A stretch of 64,000 nt of DNA from Pseudomonas benzenivorans (GTDB lineage: Bacteria > Pseudomonadota > Gammaproteobacteria > Pseudomonadales > Pseudomonadaceae): NCBI RefSeq assembly GCF_033547155.1, contig NZ_CP137892.1, forward strand, positions 124,001 through 188,000, read 5' to 3'. Shown here piece by piece: positions 33,867 through 48,067 of the stretch (position 1 is its first letter; each line of letters opens with the position of its first letter). A model generated the notes under the pieces. The model did no database searches. It had not been told where the DNA came from and worked only from the letters and a program-made list of their open reading frames with translations. A program made the position numbers and the translations under genes.

Positions 33867-34247
33867 TTACTCGAGTACCAGGATAGCGTCCATTTCCACC
33901 TGGGCGCCGCGCGGCAGGGCGGCCACGCCGATGGCGGCGCGGGCCGGGTAGGGCTGCTGGAAGTAGCGGCCCATGACCTCGTTGACGGTGGCGAAGTGGG
34001 CCAGGTCGGTGAGGAAGATGTTCAGCTTGACGATGTCCTTGAACGAGCCGCCGGCGGCCTCGGCCACGGCCTTGAGGTTCTCGAACACCTGCACAGTCTG
34101 GGCCTCGAAGCCCTCGACCAGTTCCATGGTCTTGGGGTCCAGGGGGATCTGCCCGGAGACGTAGACGGTGTTGCCGGCCTTGATCGCCTGGGAGTAGGTA
34201 CCGATGGCAGCCGGGGCCTTGTCGCTGTTGATGACGCTCTTGCTCAT
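33867..34247 (-). CDS. ridA: RidA-family 2-iminobutanoate/2-iminopropanoate deaminase
   Basis: A 126-residue trimeric enzyme that hydrolyses reactive enamine/imine intermediates from PLP enzymes. The signature C-terminal '[20 protein letters not shown]' contains the catalytic Arg. N-terminal '[20 protein letters not shown]' and middle '[20 protein letters not shown]' are typical. It follows spoT by 149 bp on the same strand. It is the only ridA in the window, which matters because the dadA-dadX interval lacks the copy found there in P. aeruginosa. Confidence 0.95.
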   Translation of the reverse strand: MSKSVINSDKAPAAIGTYSQAIKAGNTVYVSGQIPLDPKTMELVEGFEAQTVQVFENLKAVAEAAGGSFKDIVKLNIFLTDLAHFATVNEVMGRYFQQPYPARAAIGVAALPRGAQVEMDAILVLE

Positions 34248-34396
34248 GGGAACTCCTTGAAAGACTGTTCTGGGAGGGGCTTGCGCGGCGCATTGCCTGC
34301 GCCACGCAGATTCGGCCGCCTAGGGTCGGCCAAAGGCGGGGGCGCTGTCAAAGCACAGCTGTGGGGAAAGTGACTGGCCGGTCGGCGGAGTGGGGG

Positions 34397-36505
34397 TCAG
34401 GCGCGCACGCGGGTGATGCGGATCACCCCGGCGAGGGCGCGCAGTTTCTTGATCACCCGCGCCAGGTGCACCCGGTCATGCACGCTGACCACCAGCTGGA
34501 CCACGCTGATGCGGCCGTCGCGTTCGTCCATGCTGATCTTCTCGATATTGCCGTCGGCGGCGTTGACGCTGCCGGCCAGCAGGGCGATCAGGCCGCGCTG
34601 GTGCTCCAGCTCGACGCGCAGCTCGACGTTGAACTCGCCGGCGACGTCCTTGGCCCAGGACAGCTGGATGCATTTCTCCGGGTTGTGGCGGATTTCGCCG
34701 ATATTGCGGCAGCTCTCCAGGTGCACCACCATGCCCTTGCCGGCCGACAGGTAGCCGACGATGGGGTCGCCGGGAATCGGCGTGCAGCACTTGGCATAGC
34801 TGAGCACCAGGCCCTCGGTGCCGCGGATCGCCAGCGGACCCTCGGCGCTCGGCGGCTCCTCGCCGCCCTCGGTGAGCAGGCGGCGGGCCACCACGTAGGC
34901 CATGCGGTTGCCCAGGCCGATGTCCTCGAGCAGGTCCTCGATCAGCTCCAGGCGGTATTCGCCGAGCACCGCCTGCACGCGTTCGGCCGGCAGCTTGTCG
35001 AGGTGGCTGTCGAAGCCGGCCAGCACCTTGTTCAGCAGGCGCTCGCCGAGGCTGATCGACTCGGAGCGGCGTTGCAGCTTGAGGGCATGGCGGATGTGGG
35101 TGCGCGCCTTGCCGGTGACCACGAAGTTGAGCCAGGCCGGGTTCGGTCGGGCGCCGGGGGCGCTGACGATCTCCACGGTCGAGCCGCTCTGCAGCGGCTC
35201 GGACAGCGGCGCCAGGCGGCGGTTGATGCGGCAGGCGATGCAGGTGTTGCCGACGTCGGTGTGCACCGCATAGGCGAAGTCCACCGCGGTGGAGCCCTTG
35301 GGCAGCTCCATGATGCGGCCCTTGGGCGTGAACACGTAGACCTCATCCGGGAACAGGTCGATCTTCACGCTCTCGATGAATTCCAGCGAATTGCCCGCGC
35401 GCTGCTGCATCTCCAGCACGCCCTTGACCCACTGGCGGGCGCGGGCATGGGTGCCCTTGGGCTGGTCGTCGTCGCTGGACTTGTACAGCCAGTGGGCGGC
35501 GATGCCGTTGTTGGCCATTTCCTCCATCTCGCGGGTGCGGATCTGGATCTCGATGGGCACCCCGTGCATGCCGAACAATGTGGTGTGCAGCGACTGGTAG
35601 CCGTTGGCCTTGGGAATCGCGATGTAGTCCTTGAAGCGCCCGGGCAGCGGCTTGTACAGGTTGTGCACGGCGCCGAGCACGCGGTAGCAGGTGTCGACCT
35701 TGTCGACCACGATGCGGAAGGCGTAGACGTCCATGATCTCGTTGAACGCCCGGCGCTTGCCGCGCATCTTCTGGTAGATGCCGTAGAGGTGCTTCTCGCG
35801 GCCGACCACCTCGCCTTCCAGGCCCTCGCGGGCCAGGCAGTGGACCAGCGACTCCTCGATCTTGTTGACGATCTCCTTGCGGTTGCCGCGGGCGCGGCGC
35901 ACCGCGGCGCGGATGCGCTCGGAACGCATCGGGTGCATGGCCTTGAAGCCCAGGTCCTCGAACTCCACGCGCAGGCTGTGCATGCCCAGGCGGTTGGCGA
36001 TGGGGGCGTAGATTTCCAGGGTTTCCTTGGCGATGCGCCGGCGTTTCTCGCCGGACAGCACCTCCAGGGTGCGCATGTTGTGCAGGCGGTCGGCCAGCTT
36101 GACCAGGATCACGCGGATGTCGCGGGCCATGGCCATGGCCATCTTCTGGAAGTTCTCGGCCTGGGCCTCGGCCTTGGTCTCGAAGTTCATCTGGGTCAGC
36201 TTGCTGACCCCGTCGACCAGGTCGGCCACGGTCTCGCCGAACTGCGCGTTGAGCGCTTCCTTGGCGATGCCGGTGTCTTCGATCACGTCGTGGAGCATGG
36301 CCGCCATCAGGCTCTGATGGTCCATGTGCATGTCGGCGAGGATGCCGGCCACGGCCAGGGGGTGGGTGACGTAGGCCTCGCCGCTACGCCGGCGTTGGCC
36401 GTCGTGGGCCTGTTCGGCGTAGAAGTAGGCGCGACGGACCAGGTTGACCTGGTCGTCGTCGAGATAGGTCGAGAGTCGATCGGCGAGGGCGTCTATGCTC
36501 GGCAT
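34397..36505 (-). CDS. spoT: Bifunctional (p)ppGpp synthetase/hydrolase SpoT
   Basis: A 702-residue stringent-response enzyme. Order of domains: HD hydrolase (about 45-145, 'AYVTHPLAVAGILADMHMD' and 'AAMLHDVIEDTGIAKEAL'), synthetase (about 235-345, 'FRIVVDKVDTCYRVLGAVHN' and 'DYIAIPKANGYQSLHTTLFG'), TGS ('VYVFTPKGRIMELPKGSTAV', about 385-445) and ACT at the C terminus ('ELRVELEHQRGLIALLAGSV'). It makes and breaks (p)ppGpp. It follows rpoZ by 59 bp, the classic gmk-rpoZ-spoT order. Confidence 0.97.
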   Translation of the reverse strand: MPSIDALADRLSTYLDDDQVNLVRRAYFYAEQAHDGQRRRSGEAYVTHPLAVAGILADMHMDHQSLMAAMLHDVIEDTGIAKEALNAQFGETVADLVDGVSKLTQMNFETKAEAQAENFQKMAMAMARDIRVILVKLADRLHNMRTLEVLSGEKRRRIAKETLEIYAPIANRLGMHSLRVEFEDLGFKAMHPMRSERIRAAVRRARGNRKEIVNKIEESLVHCLAREGLEGEVVGREKHLYGIYQKMRGKRRAFNEIMDVYAFRIVVDKVDTCYRVLGAVHNLYKPLPGRFKDYIAIPKANGYQSLHTTLFGMHGVPIEIQIRTREMEEMANNGIAAHWLYKSSDDDQPKGTHARARQWVKGVLEMQQRAGNSLEFIESVKIDLFPDEVYVFTPKGRIMELPKGSTAVDFAYAVHTDVGNTCIACRINRRLAPLSEPLQSGSTVEIVSAPGARPNPAWLNFVVTGKARTHIRHALKLQRRSESISLGERLLNKVLAGFDSHLDKLPAERVQAVLGEYRLELIEDLLEDIGLGNRMAYVVARRLLTEGGEEPPSAEGPLAIRGTEGLVLSYAKCCTPIPGDPIVGYLSAGKGMVVHLESCRNIGEIRHNPEKCIQLSWAKDVAGEFNVELRVELEHQRGLIALLAGSVNAADGNIEKISMDERDGRISVVQLVVSVHDRVHLARVIKKLRALAGVIRITRVRA

Positions 36506-36564
36506 GGGTGTTCCCCCTGCCGACCCGCATCACGCCGCGCCGTGCCGCTTCGACCAGGCATGGC

Positions 36565-36828
36565 TTACAGAGGCTCGTTGGCCTCTTCCTCGAAGGCGGC
36601 GAACAACGGCTCTTCTTCGACGATCTCGTCCTGGGCGATGACCTCGTCATCCACCAGGCCGGCGGCGATTTCGCGCAGGGCGACCACGGTCGGCTTGTCG
36701 TTCTCCCAGGCCACTTTCGGCTCTTTGCCGCCGGTGGCGAGCTGGCGCGAACGCTTGGTGGCGAGCATGACCAGCTCGAAGCGGTTATCAACGTTGTCCA
36801 GGCAGTCTTCGACGGTTACGCGGGCCAT
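36565..36828 (-). CDS. rpoZ: RNA polymerase omega subunit
   Basis: An 87-residue subunit that helps assemble beta-prime into RNA polymerase. The N-terminal '[20 protein letters not shown]' and '[20 protein letters not shown]', followed by '[20 protein letters not shown]', are the standard omega signature, with an acidic tail. It lies between gmk and spoT in the same direction. Confidence 0.97.
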   Translation of the reverse strand: MARVTVEDCLDNVDNRFELVMLATKRSRQLATGGKEPKVAWENDKPTVVALREIAAGLVDDEVIAQDEIVEEEPLFAAFEEEANEPL

Positions 36829-36944
36829 GGTGTTCCTCGTAGCAAATGCAGATATAGAGCTGGGCCCGGATGGGCGAGCGGACTGAATAGTCTAAAAAAT
36901 CACCAGCATTAAGGGAAGTACTGTTTTAGGCGGGGCGCGCCGGT

Positions 36945-38481
<1,537 letters not shown>

Positions 38482-38625
38482 GGGGGGGCGGACCTCGCGG
38501 AAAGTCGGGACGAAAGGCGCGGGATTGTAGCGCAGAGCGCCGCCCGCTCCCAATTGGTCATGTCGCCGGCGGGCCATGGCCCTTATAATGCTGGGCAGAT
38601 TTCACTCCAGAGCAGGTATCCCTCG

Positions 38626-39348
38626 ATGAAACGTCCCAGTGGCCGCGCGGCCGATCAGTTGCGCTCGATCCGCATCACCCGCAACTACACCAAGCATGCC
38701 GAGGGTTCGGTGCTGGTGGAGTTCGGTGATACCAAGGTGATCTGCACGGTCAGCGTCGAGTCGGGCGTGCCGCGTTTCCTCAAGGGCCAGGGTCAGGGCT
38801 GGCTGACCGCGGAGTACGGCATGCTGCCGCGCGCCACCGGCGAGCGTAACCAGCGCGAAGCCAGTCGCGGCAAGCAGGGCGGGCGCACCCTGGAGATCCA
38901 GCGGCTGATCGGGCGTTCGCTGCGCGCCGCGCTGGATATGTCCAAGCTGGGCGAGTTCACCCTGTATGTGGACTGCGACGTGATCCAGGCCGACGGCGGT
39001 ACCCGCACCGCCTCGATCACCGGCGCCATGGTGGCGCTGGTCGATGCGCTGAAGGTGGTAAAGAAGCGCGGTGGCCTGAAGGGCGGCGACCCGCTCAAGC
39101 AGATGATCGCCGCGGTGTCGGTGGGCATGTACCAGGGCGAGCCGGTGCTGGACCTGGACTACCTGGAAGACTCGGCGGCCGAGACCGATCTCAACGTGGT
39201 GATGACCAGCGCCGGCGGCTTCATCGAGGTGCAGGGCACCGCCGAGGGGGCGCCGTTCCAGCCCGAGGAACTGAATGCCATGCTGGCCCTGGCGCAAAAG
39301 GGCATGGGCGAGCTGTTCGAGCTGCAGCGGGCGGCGCTGGCCGACTGA
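38626..39348 (+). CDS. rph: Ribonuclease PH
   Basis: A 240-residue phosphorolytic 3'-5' exonuclease that trims tRNA 3' ends. It has '[20 protein letters not shown]', '[20 protein letters not shown]', '[20 protein letters not shown]' and '[20 protein letters not shown]', all standard RNase PH blocks, with the phosphate-binding Arg in 'GGTRTA'. Length is normal, so it is not a truncated copy like that of E. coli K-12. It is divergent from yicC. Confidence 0.97.
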   Translation: MKRPSGRAADQLRSIRITRNYTKHAEGSVLVEFGDTKVICTVSVESGVPRFLKGQGQGWLTAEYGMLPRATGERNQREASRGKQGGRTLEIQRLIGRSLRAALDMSKLGEFTLYVDCDVIQADGGTRTASITGAMVALVDALKVVKKRGGLKGGDPLKQMIAAVSVGMYQGEPVLDLDYLEDSAAETDLNVVMTSAGGFIEVQGTAEGAPFQPEELNAMLALAQKGMGELFELQRAALAD

Positions 39349-39378
39349 GGCCACTGCGGCTAGCGAGGGAGACAGGCG

Positions 39379-39747
39379 ATGGAGCAGCAAGAACTCGTGC
39401 CGACGCCCGGCCCGGAAGCGCGGCAATGGGCGATGTTTTGCCACTATGCGGCTTTCTTCTGGTTCCTGGTGCCGATGATCGGCAATGTCATCGGGCCTCT
39501 GGTCGTCTGGCAGTTGAAGAAGGACAGTGCGCCCTTCGTCGATGACCAGGGCAAGGAGGCGCTGAACTTCCAGATCACCTTCAGTCTGGCGATGATGATC
39601 TGCGGCGTGCTGGCCTGGATCATCATCGGCTTTCCCCTGATGCTGCTGGTCAGCCTGACCGCCCTGGTGCTGACGATCATCGCCGGCATCAAGGCCAATG
39701 CCGGCGAGGCTTATCGTTATCCGATCTGCTGGCGTCTGGTGAAGTAG
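39379..39747 (+). CDS. DUF4870 (Tic20-like) small membrane protein
   Basis: A 122-residue protein with three to four helices: 'WAMFCHYAAFFWFLVPMIGN', 'VIGPLVVWQLKKDSAPFVDD' and 'LMLLVSLTALVLTIIAGIKA'. The 'KKDSAPFVDDQGKEALNFQI' segment is the DUF4870 hallmark. No enzymatic function is known; related proteins are linked to envelope or translocation roles. It is 30 bp after rph and may be co-transcribed. A bidirectional terminator separates it from crc. Confidence 0.88.
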   Translation: MEQQELVPTPGPEARQWAMFCHYAAFFWFLVPMIGNVIGPLVVWQLKKDSAPFVDDQGKEALNFQITFSLAMMICGVLAWIIIGFPLMLLVSLTALVLTIIAGIKANAGEAYRYPICWRLVK

Positions 39748-39759
39748 GCCTATGCGACA

Positions 39760-39794
39760 AACGAAAAAGCCGGCTGATCGCCGGCTTTTTCGTT
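39760..39794. terminator. Bidirectional Rho-independent terminator
   Basis: A perfect 15-bp stem (39760-39774 with 39780-39794) and 5-nt loop have AAAAA on one arm and TTTTT on the other, so it terminates both the DUF4870 gene and the converging crc gene. Confidence 0.9.
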
Positions 39795-39804
39795 ATTGCT
39801 GAGC

Positions 39805-40584
39805 TTACAGGCTGAGAATCCAGTCGTAGTCGACGATCAGCGGCGCATGCTGCGAGAAGCGCGGCTGACGCGGCAGGCGCGCGGTGCGCACGCTACGGCG
39901 CATGCCCGGGGTGAGCAGCTGGTAGTCGAAGCGATAGCCCAGGTTGAGCAGCTCCGCCTGTTCGCTGTCCGGCCACCAACTGAACTGGTCGCCCTCGCGG
40001 CTGACCTCGCGCAGGGCATCGACATAGCCCATGCTGCCGATCACCTCGTCCAGCCAGGCGCGCTCGGGTGCCAGGAAGCCCGGCGACTGCTGGCAGTCGC
40101 GCCAGTTCTTCACGTCCAGCTTCTGATGCGCCACGTACAGCGAGCCGCAATAGATGTACTCGCGGCGCTTGCGCCGTTGCTTGTCCAGATAATGGGTGAA
40201 GTCGTCCATGAACTTGAACTTCTGGTTCAAGCTCTCGTCGCCGCCCTGCCCGGATGGCAGCAGCAGGGTGGCGATACTCACCTTGTCGAAATCGGCCTGC
40301 AGGTAGCGCCCGTAGCGATCGGCCATTTCGAAGCCGAGTCCACTGATTACCGCCTTGGGTTGCAACCGCGAATAGAGGGCCACGCCACCTTGGCTCGGCA
40401 CTTCAGCATCGCAGGCATAGAGGAAATAGCCATCCAGTTGGAAGGCTTGGTCGTCCAGCTCAAAGGCGGAGGCGCGGGTGTCCTGCAGGCAGATGACGTC
40501 GGCATTCTGTGCTTGCAGCCAGCTGAGCAAACCGCGCTCGACTGCAGCATGAATACCATTCACGTTCACACTGATGATCCGCAT
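39805..40584 (-). CDS. crc: Catabolite repression control protein Crc
   Basis: A 259-residue protein of the exonuclease III/AP-endonuclease fold that acts with Hfq to block translation of catabolic mRNAs. The sequence follows the Pseudomonas Crc pattern: 'MRIISVNVNGIHAAVERGLL', 'DTRASAFELDDQAFQLDGYF', 'KFKFMDDFTHYLDKQRRKRR' and the end 'QHAPLIVDYDW'. Nuclease activity is not expected, as in known Crc. The ATG at 40584 is the family start. It is divergent from pyrE. It would control targets such as the catabolic genes in this window, which is inference. Confidence 0.96.
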   Translation of the reverse strand: MRIISVNVNGIHAAVERGLLSWLQAQNADVICLQDTRASAFELDDQAFQLDGYFLYACDAEVPSQGGVALYSRLQPKAVISGLGFEMADRYGRYLQADFDKVSIATLLLPSGQGGDESLNQKFKFMDDFTHYLDKQRRKRREYIYCGSLYVAHQKLDVKNWRDCQQSPGFLAPERAWLDEVIGSMGYVDALREVSREGDQFSWWPDSEQAELLNLGYRFDYQLLTPGMRRSVRTARLPRQPRFSQHAPLIVDYDWILSL

Positions 40585-40677
40585 AAATGGCCCCCAAAAA
40601 CACGTGCGTGTATGATACCCGAGCTCGTGTTCAATTAGCCAAATTCCTAGCCAAATCCGTGCCGTCCGGGATTTTCC

Positions 40678-41319
40678 ATGCAAGCGTACCAGCGCGACTT
40701 CATTCGTTTTGCCATCGAGCGCGGGGTGCTGCGCTTCGGTGAGTTCACCCTCAAGTCCGGGCGCACCAGCCCCTATTTCTTCAACGCCGGGCTGTTCGAC
40801 AGCGGTCTGGCCCTGGCCCGGCTCGGGCGGTTCTATGCGGCGGCCGTGGTCGACAGCGGCATTCCCTTCGACGTGCTGTTCGGCCCGGCCTACAAGGGCA
40901 TTCCACTGGCGGCGACCACCGCGGTGGCCCTGGCCGAGCACCATCAGCGCGATCTGCCCTGGTGCTTCAACCGCAAGGAGGCCAAGGACCATGGCGAAGG
41001 CGGCACCCTGGTCGGTGCGCCGCTGGCCGGCAAGGTGCTGATCATCGATGACGTGATCACCGCCGGCACGGCCATTCGCGAGGTGATGCAGATCATCCAG
41101 GGGCAGGGCGCCCAGGCCGCCGGTGTGCTGATCGCCCTCAACCGCCAGGAGCGCGGCCAGGGCCAGCTGTCGGCGATCCAGGAGGTCGAGCGCGACTTCG
41201 GCATGCCGGTAGTGAGCATCGTGTCACTGGAGCAGGTGCTGGAATACCTGGCAGACGATGCGCAACTGCGCCAGTATCTACCGGCGGTCGAAGCCTACCG
41301 CGCCGAATATGGAATCTAA
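40678..41319 (+). CDS. pyrE: Orotate phosphoribosyltransferase
   Basis: A 213-residue enzyme that makes OMP from orotate and PRPP in pyrimidine synthesis. The PRPP loop '[18 protein letters not shown]' (near residues 120-137) and '[20 protein letters not shown]' with '[20 protein letters not shown]' are typical. The ATG follows a short gap from crc on the other strand, the same arrangement as in P. aeruginosa. Length is normal. Confidence 0.97.
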   Translation: MQAYQRDFIRFAIERGVLRFGEFTLKSGRTSPYFFNAGLFDSGLALARLGRFYAAAVVDSGIPFDVLFGPAYKGIPLAATTAVALAEHHQRDLPWCFNRKEAKDHGEGGTLVGAPLAGKVLIIDDVITAGTAIREVMQIIQGQGAQAAGVLIALNRQERGQGQLSAIQEVERDFGMPVVSIVSLEQVLEYLADDAQLRQYLPAVEAYRAEYGI

Positions 41320-41344
41320 CGTCCCCGAATAACATGGTGCTCCG

Positions 41345-41938
41345 ATGCGCAGACCGGCCCTGACCCCTTGTTCGCTGCTGTTCGGCATGCTGCTGCCGGT
41401 TGCGGTGGGCGCGGCCGAGTTGTACCGCTATGTCGACGATCAGGGCGTCACGGTGCTCAGTCGCCAGGGGGTACCGCCGGAGTTCATCGCCAAGGGCTAT
41501 CAGGTGCTCAACGAGCAGGGGCGGGTGATCCAGGTCATCCCCCCGGCACCGAGTGCCGAGGAGCGTCGGCAGATATTGGCCGACAAGGCCCGTGCCGGCA
41601 GCGATGCGCAGCTGCTGCGGCTCTATACAACGCCAGAGGATGTCGACCGGGCGCTCGAGCGCAAGCTGGCCGAGCTGGATGCCCTGATCGGCGTGGCCCG
41701 CGGCAACCTGCAGTCGGCCCGTACCCAGCAGGCTAACCTGCAGAGCCAGGCGGCCGAGCACGAGCGTGCCGGACGAGAAGTTCCCGAGCACCTGCTGGCG
41801 CAGATCGACAATCAAATTGCCGAGCAGCAGCGTCTGCAGAAGGATATCGGCCGCTACCAGGAGGCGCGCAAGCAGGCCCAGGCCGGTTTCGCCGCCGATC
41901 GGGCGCGGCTCGGCGAATTGCTGGGTACACGCCCCTAG
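41345..41938 (+). CDS. DUF4124 domain protein with signal peptide and coiled coil
   Basis: A 197-residue exported protein. A signal peptide ('MRRPALTPCSLLFGMLLPVA' to about residue 22) leads to a DUF4124 region ('LYRYVDDQGVTVLSRQGVPP'). From about residue 85 on the sequence is helical and Gln/Ala/Glu-rich ('LEQARAG..' style heptads, 'TQQANLQSQAAEHERAGREV'), probably a coiled coil. Function unknown. It starts 25 bp after pyrE, so it may be co-transcribed. Confidence 0.85.
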   Translation: MRRPALTPCSLLFGMLLPVAVGAAELYRYVDDQGVTVLSRQGVPPEFIAKGYQVLNEQGRVIQVIPPAPSAEERRQILADKARAGSDAQLLRLYTTPEDVDRALERKLAELDALIGVARGNLQSARTQQANLQSQAAEHERAGREVPEHLLAQIDNQIAEQQRLQKDIGRYQEARKQAQAGFAADRARLGELLGTRP

Positions 41939-41973
41939 CCCTGATTTCTGGCCTGGCCGCAGTCCCTCGGCAG

Positions 41974-41995
41974 ACCGGCCGATGCAGCGGCCGGT
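41974..41995. terminator. Possible terminator between converging DUF4124 and argB genes
   Basis: An 8-bp stem (accggccg / cggccggt) with a 6-nt loop lies between the two stops. There is no T-run, so the call is tentative. Confidence 0.35.
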
Positions 41996-42007
41996 GCTCT
42001 TGCGGTC

Positions 42008-45533
<3,526 letters not shown>

Positions 45534-45573
45534 CGAAGGGCTCCTCGGCGATTCATCCTGGAAGGTGTCGGGG

Positions 45574-46029
45574 TCAATGGCTACCCGAGTGGCCGAAACC
45601 ACCGGCGCCACGCTGGCTCTGGTCGAACTGCTCGACCAGCTCGAAATGGGCCTGCACCACCGGTACCAGGACCAGCTGGGCGATGCGCTCGCCGACGGCG
45701 ATGTTGAACGGGGTCTGGCCGCGATTCCAGCAGGAGACCATCAGTTCGCCCTGGTAGTCCGAGTCGATCAGGCCGACCAGGTTGCCGAGCACGATGCCGT
45801 GCTTATGGCCGAGTCCCGAGCGGGGCAGGATCATCGCCGCCAGGCCGGGGTCGCCGATATAGATCGACAGGCCGGTGGGGATGAGCAGGGTCTGGCCGGG
45901 CTCGAGAATGCTGTCCTGCTGCAGCATGGCGCGCAGGTCGAGGCCGGCGGAGCCCGGGGTGGCGTACTGCGGCAGGGGGAAGTCGCGGCCGAAGCGCGGG
46001 TCGAGAATCTTGGCTTGCAATGCGTGCAT
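45574..46029 (-). CDS. dut: dUTP diphosphatase
   Basis: A 151-residue trimeric enzyme that hydrolyses dUTP to dUMP, keeping uracil out of DNA and feeding dTMP synthesis. It has '[15 protein letters not shown]' (motif 1), '[20 protein letters not shown]' (motifs 2-3), '[14 protein letters not shown]' and the C-terminal '[12 protein letters not shown]' (motif 5). The start overlaps nothing and lies 2 bp after the coaBC stop, so translation is probably coupled. Confidence 0.97.
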   Translation of the reverse strand: MHALQAKILDPRFGRDFPLPQYATPGSAGLDLRAMLQQDSILEPGQTLLIPTGLSIYIGDPGLAAMILPRSGLGHKHGIVLGNLVGLIDSDYQGELMVSCWNRGQTPFNIAVGERIAQLVLVPVVQAHFELVEQFDQSQRGAGGFGHSGSH

Positions 46030-46031
46030 GG

Positions 46032-47240
46032 TCAGTTCTTGTTCAGTCGGTCGGTGATAAAGGCCACCAGCTGGCGGGCGATCTTGCTCTTGCTGGTCTG
46101 GGCGAAGGCACTCTGGCCCAGCTCGCGGTCGATGACGGTGATGGCGTTTTCCTCGCTGTTGAAGCCGATGCTCGGGTTGGCCACGTCGTTGGCGACGATC
46201 AGGTCGAGGTTCTTGTCCTTGAGCTTGCGCGCGGCGTATTCGAGCAGGTTCTCCGTCTCGGCGGCGAAGCCGACGCTGAAGGGACGGTCGCTGCGCCGGG
46301 CCAGGGTGGCGAGGATATCCGGGTTGCGCACCATCTGCAGGAGCAGGCCGTCGCCGTTGCTCGGGTCTTTCTTCAATTTGTGCGCGGCCACCACTTCCGG
46401 GCGGTAATCGGCGACGGCGGCGGCGGCGATCAGCAGGTCGCAGGGCATCGCCGCCTCGCAGGCGGCGAGCATGTCGCGGGCGCTGACCACGTCGATGCGG
46501 GTGACCCGGTCGGGGGTCGGCAGGTGCACCGGGCCGCTGACCAGGGTGACCCGGGCACCGGCTTCGGCGGCGGCCTCGGCCAGGGCGAAGCCCATCTTGC
46601 CGGAGCTGTGGTTGGTGATATAGCGCACCGGGTCGATGTTTTCCTGGGTCGGGCCGGCGGTGATCAGCACGTGTCGGCCGGTCAGCGACTGGAACTCGAA
46701 GCAGTCGGCGGCGCATTGGGCCAGCTGCTCGGCCTCGAGCATGCGCCCGGGGCCGACGTCGCCGCAGGCCTGTTCGCCGGCGGCCGGGCCGAACAGGCGC
46801 AGGCCGCGCTCGGCCAGCAGGCGGGCGTTGGCCTGGGTCGCCGGGTCGCGCCACATCGCCTGGTTCATCGCCGGCGCCAGGGCGACCGTGGCGTCGGTGG
46901 CCAGCACCAGGGTGCTCAGCAGGTCGTCGGCCACGCCTTGGGCCAGGCGTGCCATGAGGTCGGCGGTGGCCGGGGCGATCAGCACCAGATCGGCCCAGCG
47001 GGCCAGCTCGATATGGCCCATGGCGGCTTCGGCAGCGGGGTCGAGCAGGTCCAGGTGCACCGGGTGGCCGGACAGCGCCTGCAGGGTCAGCGGGGTGATG
47101 AACTCGCGACCGCCCCGGGTCATCACCACCCGGACTTCGGCACCCTGGTCCTTGAGCCGGCGAACCAGCTCGGCACTCTTGTAGGCGGCAATGCCACCCC
47201 CCACGCCGACGATGATGCGTTTGCGATAAAGCCGCTGCAT
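46032..47240 (-). CDS. coaBC: Bifunctional phosphopantothenoylcysteine decarboxylase / phosphopantothenate-cysteine ligase
   Basis: A 402-residue coenzyme A enzyme. CoaC (about 1-180): '[20 protein letters not shown]', '[20 protein letters not shown]' and the Cys region '[18 protein letters not shown]'. CoaB (about 190-402): '[20 protein letters not shown]', '[20 protein letters not shown]' and '[20 protein letters not shown]' with '[20 protein letters not shown]'. It is the first gene of the coaBC-dut-algC-argB minus-strand group. It is divergent from radC. Confidence 0.97.
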   Translation of the reverse strand: MQRLYRKRIIVGVGGGIAAYKSAELVRRLKDQGAEVRVVMTRGGREFITPLTLQALSGHPVHLDLLDPAAEAAMGHIELARWADLVLIAPATADLMARLAQGVADDLLSTLVLATDATVALAPAMNQAMWRDPATQANARLLAERGLRLFGPAAGEQACGDVGPGRMLEAEQLAQCAADCFEFQSLTGRHVLITAGPTQENIDPVRYITNHSSGKMGFALAEAAAEAGARVTLVSGPVHLPTPDRVTRIDVVSARDMLAACEAAMPCDLLIAAAAVADYRPEVVAAHKLKKDPSNGDGLLLQMVRNPDILATLARRSDRPFSVGFAAETENLLEYAARKLKDKNLDLIVANDVANPSIGFNSEENAITVIDRELGQSAFAQTSKSKIARQLVAFITDRLNKN

Positions 47241-47377
47241 AGGCCTGCCTTTTATATAGGGTGGATGTGCGCCGCGGCGATGACGCCTCCCCAGGCCAAT
47301 CACCGCGCAAAAAGATGGGCTACGATAGCACAGCGACCGCAGTGGAGCAGCGGCGCCCGGCTCGACACGGAGGTGCA

Positions 47378-48052
47378 ATGAGCATTCGCGACTGGCCCGC
47401 GGCGGAGCGCCCGCGGGAGAAACTTCTGGCCCAGGGGGCCGCGACCCTGAGCGACGCCGAACTGCTGGCGATCTTCCTGCGCACCGGCGTGGCCGGGCAG
47501 AGCGCGGTGGACCTGGCGCGCCACCTGCTCGGCGACTTCGGCGGCCTGCGCGCCCTGCTGCAGGCCGATCTGCCGGCCTTCAGCCGGCGTCTGGGGCTGG
47601 GTCCGGCGAAGTTCGCCCAGCTGCAGGCGGTGCTGGAGATGGCCCGCCGCCACCTGGCCGAGCAACTGCGCCGCGACTCGGCCCTGGAGAGTCCGCAGGC
47701 AGTGCGCGACTACCTCAAGGCGCTGCTGCGCCATGAGCCCCACGAGGTGTTCGGCTGCCTGTTCCTCGACGCCAAGCACCGGGTGCTGGCGTTCGAGGCG
47801 CTGTTCCATGGTTCCATCGACAGCGCCAGCGTCTACCCGCGCCAGGTGGTCAAGCGGGCCCTGGCGCACAACGCGGCGGCGCTGATCCTCACCCACAATC
47901 ACCCCTCCGGGGTGGCCGAGCCGAGCCAGGCGGATCGGCTGCTGACCCGGCGCCTCAAGGAGGCGCTGGAGTTGGTGGATGTGCGGGTGCTCGACCATTT
48001 CATCGTCGGCGACGGCGAGCCCCTGTCCCTGGCCGAATACGGCTGGTTATAG
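47378..48052 (+). CDS. radC: RadC/JAB-domain DNA repair-associated protein
   Basis: A 224-residue protein. The N-terminal helix-hairpin-helix-like region ('[20 protein letters not shown]') is followed by a JAMM metal-binding domain ('[20 protein letters not shown]', the HxH...S..D motif). The exact function of RadC is unresolved; a link to recombination or repair is suggested. The ATG at 47378 has an AGGTG ribosome site. Its stop lies 15 bp from that of the converging dipeptide-binding protein gene. Confidence 0.95.
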   Translation: MSIRDWPAAERPREKLLAQGAATLSDAELLAIFLRTGVAGQSAVDLARHLLGDFGGLRALLQADLPAFSRRLGLGPAKFAQLQAVLEMARRHLAEQLRRDSALESPQAVRDYLKALLRHEPHEVFGCLFLDAKHRVLAFEALFHGSIDSASVYPRQVVKRALAHNAAALILTHNHPSGVAEPSQADRLLTRRLKEALELVDVRVLDHFIVGDGEPLSLAEYGWL

Positions 48053-48067
48053 GGGGGGCGGCACGGC

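Noticed and set aside
34361..36886. An 841-codon plus-strand frame opposite spoT
   Set aside because: Antisense shadow of spoT and rpoZ, with repetitive Val/Asp/His-rich text and no family signature.
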